A stretch of 64,000 bases of DNA from Triops longicaudatus (lineage: Eukaryota > Arthropoda > Branchiopoda > Notostraca > Triopsidae), in the NCBI GenBank assembly GCA_022885665.1, contig JAGQDJ010000051.1, positions 491,155 to 555,154 of the forward strand, read 5' to 3'. This document shows positions 39,001 to 45,000 of the stretch, piece by piece. Below the pieces are notes generated by a model. It did not search any database, had not been told where the DNA came from, and was given only the letters and a program-made list of their open reading frames with translations. The first letter of the stretch is position 1. Each line of letters opens with the position of its first letter. A program made the translations under genes and the position numbers.

Positions 39001-42000
39001 CTTTTGACTTACACACGGCTCCGCGTTTTCTATTTTGAGTATTGGGCATGAAATACATGCTTAAGTACACAAACCAGTACGCGGATTTAAGAAACTTGTG
39101 CGACCTGACCTCGTTCAACTTATTGGACATTCGTTACTGGCAACGCGTATCTGCCTTCTCTTCCTTATAATACAAAACCAGAAACAAAGTCGGTCAAACC
39201 AGTAAGATTCCTACTGAGTTTGTATCGTAAACCATACCGCTCTTTTTGCAATTCTCAACACTGGTCTCAGTCAACACCCTTCAACTTACAATACTAACCT
39301 CCTAGAAAACCCACCTTGTTTCACAGAATCTCACCCAACGCAAAAAAAAAGAGCTTCAACAGCGTAACAAAACTCCTTCCAAGTTCTGCAAATTGTGAAT
39401 CCTGTTTATCATCAGGGTTCATTCACACTAACTTTTGAATCATGGATACGGAATCCCTTATGGCATGGCTGTAAGTAAAAAAGTGTAGAAAATCGAACAA
39501 ACCCAATCATTCAAACTTTTCATTACTTTAAGCAACTTCCTATCCTTTCTTCAATTCCAACAGCAACAGTTCTACACTGACAACCCAATTTCCTATTCTT
39601 CCCATCTTTCATTAAAATCTTCGTTTCGTAAGAATTCTAAAGAACATCCAAGCCGAAAACTTCCATTAGCTTTTCTACCGAACCAGCTTCTTAGTCCAAT
39701 TATCCACGGATAATGTAACCAGACATCTGTATCGCAGAGGAAATCACGCCAAACCCGCAGCCAGACGTTAAGTTCCCGTTATCTACCACAGACGAACGCA
39801 TTGAAATCACCGCCGAGGTACTTCACCTAACGTTTGACATAGCAACTATCTCATTCACTTTATACCCGCTCAATAAGCTTCCCTGCCCACGTTAAATGTC
39901 ATAGCTCCCCACAAAAAGAACAAATCACAAGAGTTCAAACACAAAAAACCTTTCCCATCCGCCACATGTCAACCATGTCACCCATCTGCTTAATTACCCA
40001 TACTCGTAATACATCGCAACTCCCACCTAGACCCTTTATGACAAGGTACGCGAAGTACGTCAACGCAGAACATGTATGCTTTGAGGTATGTATCGTACTT
40101 TCCGGTCCTTAAGTTACATTAAAGTATTTACGTACACCAAAGGTACGATTGACACGTTAAAACGAACATTTGCATGTCCAAGATACGTGGAACGCGCGAA
40201 TGCATGCCAAACACCTAAAGTGCACTACGGTACCTGTAGAACGCCAAGGTGCTTTTTCATTCAGAAACACGTGCAATGTGTTCTAGTTACAAAACACTAA
40301 AAATCGATACTGCTCAGTAACCCAGCCAAATTTCACCTAAATATTATTCAATAATTCCCTAACAATGTTTACCTCGCGAGCCACATTTTCAGCGAGATCG
40401 GCTGATGTTCTTACGAGCGTCGGCGTGGGTTCTTCAATTAACCCACTGCGTCCAGGACAAGAAAGGCAGCACTGTCGCAACCACGTGACCCACTCCATTA
40501 CTCTTGATTTACTTTCATTAAATCTGCCATTCACATGTCTAGTCCCGTTACTAACACCGTATTATGTGTCATGTTCTTAACTACCACGACTCTATGCACA
40601 CTTGTCAAGTCACCCTAACAAGAGATACTTGTGCAAAAGTGGCGCTAATTAATAAGCTTCGGGAAACATGATTTTTGACTTTTTAGGGACATGTAAGGGT
40701 AAACTAAACTTGTGAAAGGATTGAAAGCAACTAAACCTTCAAAGGTACCCGCAATTTTTCCAGAAGCTCCGCCTCCTACCACACGGTTCACCTCCGAAGT
40801 AAAGGAAATGGAACGGAATAAACTGCACCCGACATGGAAAAACAACCAAAACACAGGAAATATTCCTTGCAAGGGGGAATCCAAAAACAACCGCAATGCT
40901 TTTTTCCACGATTCCTCAATTGTGCTAAGGTTTGAGCCGCACTACTTCTCACCGGCGAAGCAGCACACCTTTGAGCGACTAATGACGGTGACAATGCAAC
41001 ATAATTTCGCTATAACGAACTTCTTTTGGGCTGACAGCCTTGTTCGTAGTTGCCCAAATCTTGCTCTAATGCCGCAAGATACCGATTGTGTTACTTAAAC
41101 AACCGACTAAATACGGCACGTCTTGCTACAACGAACCCTGTTATAACGGACTCATGACTATGACGATTCATATTATGAGCGGCATTCCATTCGTTTTGGT
41201 GATATTGGTAAAAAAATATTATTGCAATTGATTATTACTGCCATTTATTTTTCCCATTATTATTGTCACTGAACAGACAAAGATACGATCACAAGTCTTT
41301 AATTTACATTGATTAATTTGCATTTGAACAGTGAGTAACGAATTCGATAACAATGAAATTCGGGCGACAATTGTGATGCCTGTCTCAATCAAGTGCAAAA
41401 AGGAGAATGAGACGAAAGCCTTAACCGAGAAAGGTGGTGGGACATTCAACGTTGGAAAGAAGGAATTTCACGACATTCCTGAAGGTTCGAGAAGGTTCTT
41501 ACGAGACGGCCATCTATTGGTCGAAAGATCAAGGCTTATGAACAGCAAAGAATTCGATATTCCGAGCTTCTGATATAACGAACTTGAAATGGTGGACTTC
41601 CATTATAGCCTAACAAAGAATTCAAATCTGGCTATAACGAACTGTCGGGCATTACGACGGAGTTTTTATGTCCCGGACTGAGTATATCATAAGAAAAGCT
41701 TTTACTTAAGAAAACATGAGATATACCGGACTTCGAATAAAGCATACTCCGAATATATGGCATTGCTAGCCAGTCAGCCACAAGGTTTGTTATATCAAGG
41801 TTTACTGTAGCACGTATCGGTCGCCGCGAGAGCCTTAAAAATCGGTTCGCTATTAGCGAAATTCCGTTTTACACTTAATTCTCTAAGTAATGAACCATGC
41901 TATAATGCACTCACGGCAATTAAATTGAAGAGTTTCTCGGCTTATTTTGCTGAACAGGACACTACTAAGTCAGTCGAACTTAATCCAACTTGCCTTGTGA

Positions 42001-45000
42001 ACGGCTCCATTACCTAAATCTGAACGCGTTTTATCCAACTTGGGGTAATTTACCCACTACTGAGAAGCACCTACATGGGTTCACCTCTTTTCCATGTAGC
42101 AAACTTCGGATATACTGAACCTTCCTTATCCTCAGGAATTTTGTCATAGCGTGGTAAATTCGGGTATTTTTCCTTTTATACCCCCTTCTCGATTCCTAGT
42201 TTTCCATCTTAACAGAACCAAACTTAACCTAGCCTAATGAAATCTAACAAAGCTTCAACTAATTTAACTTAGTTTAACAAATTTTAACGGATTTAACCCA
42301 GGCGCTCTTGCGCAAACCATGGGAAAGTCAATGCATAAGGTAGGTCAGTTAAGTTTGGTTAAACTAGTTTGGGTTGGGCCCAGGTTAAGTTTATTTGTAC
42401 GTTTAGTGAAGGTTTTACCCACTGAAAGAGTATGTGAAACGAGCAAATCAAGGGGATTTATAAAACAGAAGTGCCTGAATTTGTTATATTGAACTCTTTG
42501 GCAGTTGATTTTCACAGGCGTGTGTCCGGCACTTATGACCGATCCAGTGTTTTGTTACGGCGAGATGGTGCTGTAATATACTGCGTACCCCTCTCAAAGA
42601 ACCTGGCCACCTACTTTTTGAGCCACCAGCGCTTCTAAAGTTTGTTAAATCACGTCAACGTTTCATTTAAAGCTTTTAGCAGTTTTTCGAAGCATTATTT
42701 CCACTGCAATGCACACATGCTCCGCTTAGCTACCGACTTAATAACGGGTTTTGAGCTCGGAAAAATAAAAACGTGCCAAAATGATGATGGCTGGCTGTCA
42801 AGTTTTGCCGTCCCGGAATCTGATGCTGAAAAGATGCAACAAAAAGAGCCACGACGCTCACTGACCCTGAAGTCCTGATTCTCCTCAAAAGAGGTAATTA
42901 AATAGGTGTGAACAGTAAAGACAGACAACGGTATATGGCGAACTACCTCAGTAGGATGCAGTGGGGAAAATTGGTAACCATGTTACTCAGATAATTATGA
43001 GCATTTTAGGATACATGATTATATCTCGATTTTTTGTGACGGAGTTCCAGTCAGTGATAATGTCAGTCTTTTTGGCATTGCCCCTGATAATTTCGTGTTA
43101 AACCTAGTACCAAAGTCAAGTTTACCGTTATAACACGCCACAGAAAAGAGGAGGGTTGGCACTAAGCAGCACCACACCCTACGTGACGGATCTAGTTTAT
43201 CGGATAATATTTCATGTAAAATTAATAAAAAATATGAGCGTACTTAATGTAAATAAAATAACACATAAATAAGATAAAAAGGATTAAGGCGTGGAATCTG
43301 AACCGTGTAATGAAACACTGAATTAGAGGGAGAAAATGAACAAACTTGCACGATAGAAAGAAACCTGCGTAGTTAGTTCTCGAAAAATGTATAATTGGCA
43401 GCTCTTTATTTTACACCATAAGGATGATAAAGGGTTTTAATTACCATTCTAGAAAAACTTCAATCTCCCAAACTAAAGTTCAGGGAAACTTAATCTTGCG
43501 TGTTCATCATGACATGGGAAATCCAATGTTAAAAGTTTGTAACTGTTTTTCTGTCTTGAAATGAAGTTTTCTTACTACTTTCCAGTACTGTAATTAGAAG
43601 TTCTTTCCTGAATTTCACTATTTAGGTACGTTAGACACACTTAAGACCCAGCACTTCTACTAATTACGTAAACTGCAGCTCAGGATATACAAAAATGAAA
43701 AACAGACAAAAGAAAAGAATCACACTCAAATATTTAATGCTCATCTTAGGAGAATTAAAAAGTTGCTGAAGTCGAAGTTCCAAAGTCAGCTCTACCAATT
43801 AAGAACTATTTAATCAATTTAACCGATACGTGAAGCGCTTCAACCGAAACCAAATTCAACTTAAGTGAAGTGACCTTCCATTTTCTTCATCGCATTTTTG
43901 CACTCTGCTATAACACGCAACACTAAAATCGAACGCGCGGACAAGGCTTGGCGCGGCTACAGTGGTGCATCGTACAAGGAACTGTACAATGAACGCGGAA
44001 ACAGTGATATTCCCTCTGTGATCATAAAAGTAACTAAACTGAAATAATTCAAATGCCTCATAAAACAAACGCCATCTAAATTAATGTCACATATTTTATG
44101 AAATATTTTTCCAGTTTTTCACGAACATTTATTATTGCAACAATCAATCCTTTTGCTCTCGCCCTCGCTGACAACTCCCTTTGCCGGGTCCATTCCAGTT
44201 TCAACCTTCGGCTAAGTTAGTCGTTAAGATTCTATCGCTGAGGCCAAATTTCATTGTTGCTTAAATGTGCTGTTTCCTACCTAACACAACGGCTAGTCTA
44301 CGAAAAAAAAATTGTGATTACTTGACGAAGATTTCTCCCTTTGGTCTGTCCATCCAAAACGGACCAGCTACTGTAACTCCCAACCCTAATGTAAGAGGAG
44401 AAAAAAAGTCTCTTGTACGCATGAGGATTGATCCATTTTAGAGTACACCCTTTGTCGGCATAGCCTGGATGTATGGGACACTTATCCTGACTGAGTCTCT
44501 TTAAAGCGGGTTTGCTGGTTGAGGAAAATCAAGCAAGCTGTATAACAACTAAATCTCTCAAACCCGGACGTCAAATAAGGAAAAATAAAGTCACCTATAT
44601 TCGGGTGCCTTTTACACGCGATCTGGTACTATTACGCATACTAACATATCGTTCAGTATAAAGACGGAACAACTTATGAGGGACTAACTGCTAGGTGTCA
44701 TGTACGGCTCTTGTGTTCTCTTCCGTCGAGTTCGTCTCTATTATTCTCTTCAATTTGGTCACAGGATAAAGTTGACATATCCAGTTATCGAGACTTGTTT
44801 AATTAACGTGTCGATTATTAGGATATTAACCAAGGGATACTACTGATAATCGGAACCGAACTGGACTTTTTTTTTAGGGAAATGGACCAACGATAAATGA
44901 TTGCTAATATAATGACAGTCTGAAATACCCTGTTAGGCTCCCATTTAGCTGTTGCAGAGCTAATTTATTCGACGCTGCCTACCTTATACGATTACGTTAA

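Noticed and set aside
40712..41098. 128-codon + strand frame with PEAPPPTTRFTSEV
   Set aside because: Only its first part looks coding; the rest runs into Tigger-like repeat ends, and no splice partners or domain were found.
42642..42878. 78-codon + strand frame, considered as a transposase fragment
   Set aside because: No DDE-type or HTH motif visible and no flanking inverted ends that would tie it to an element.
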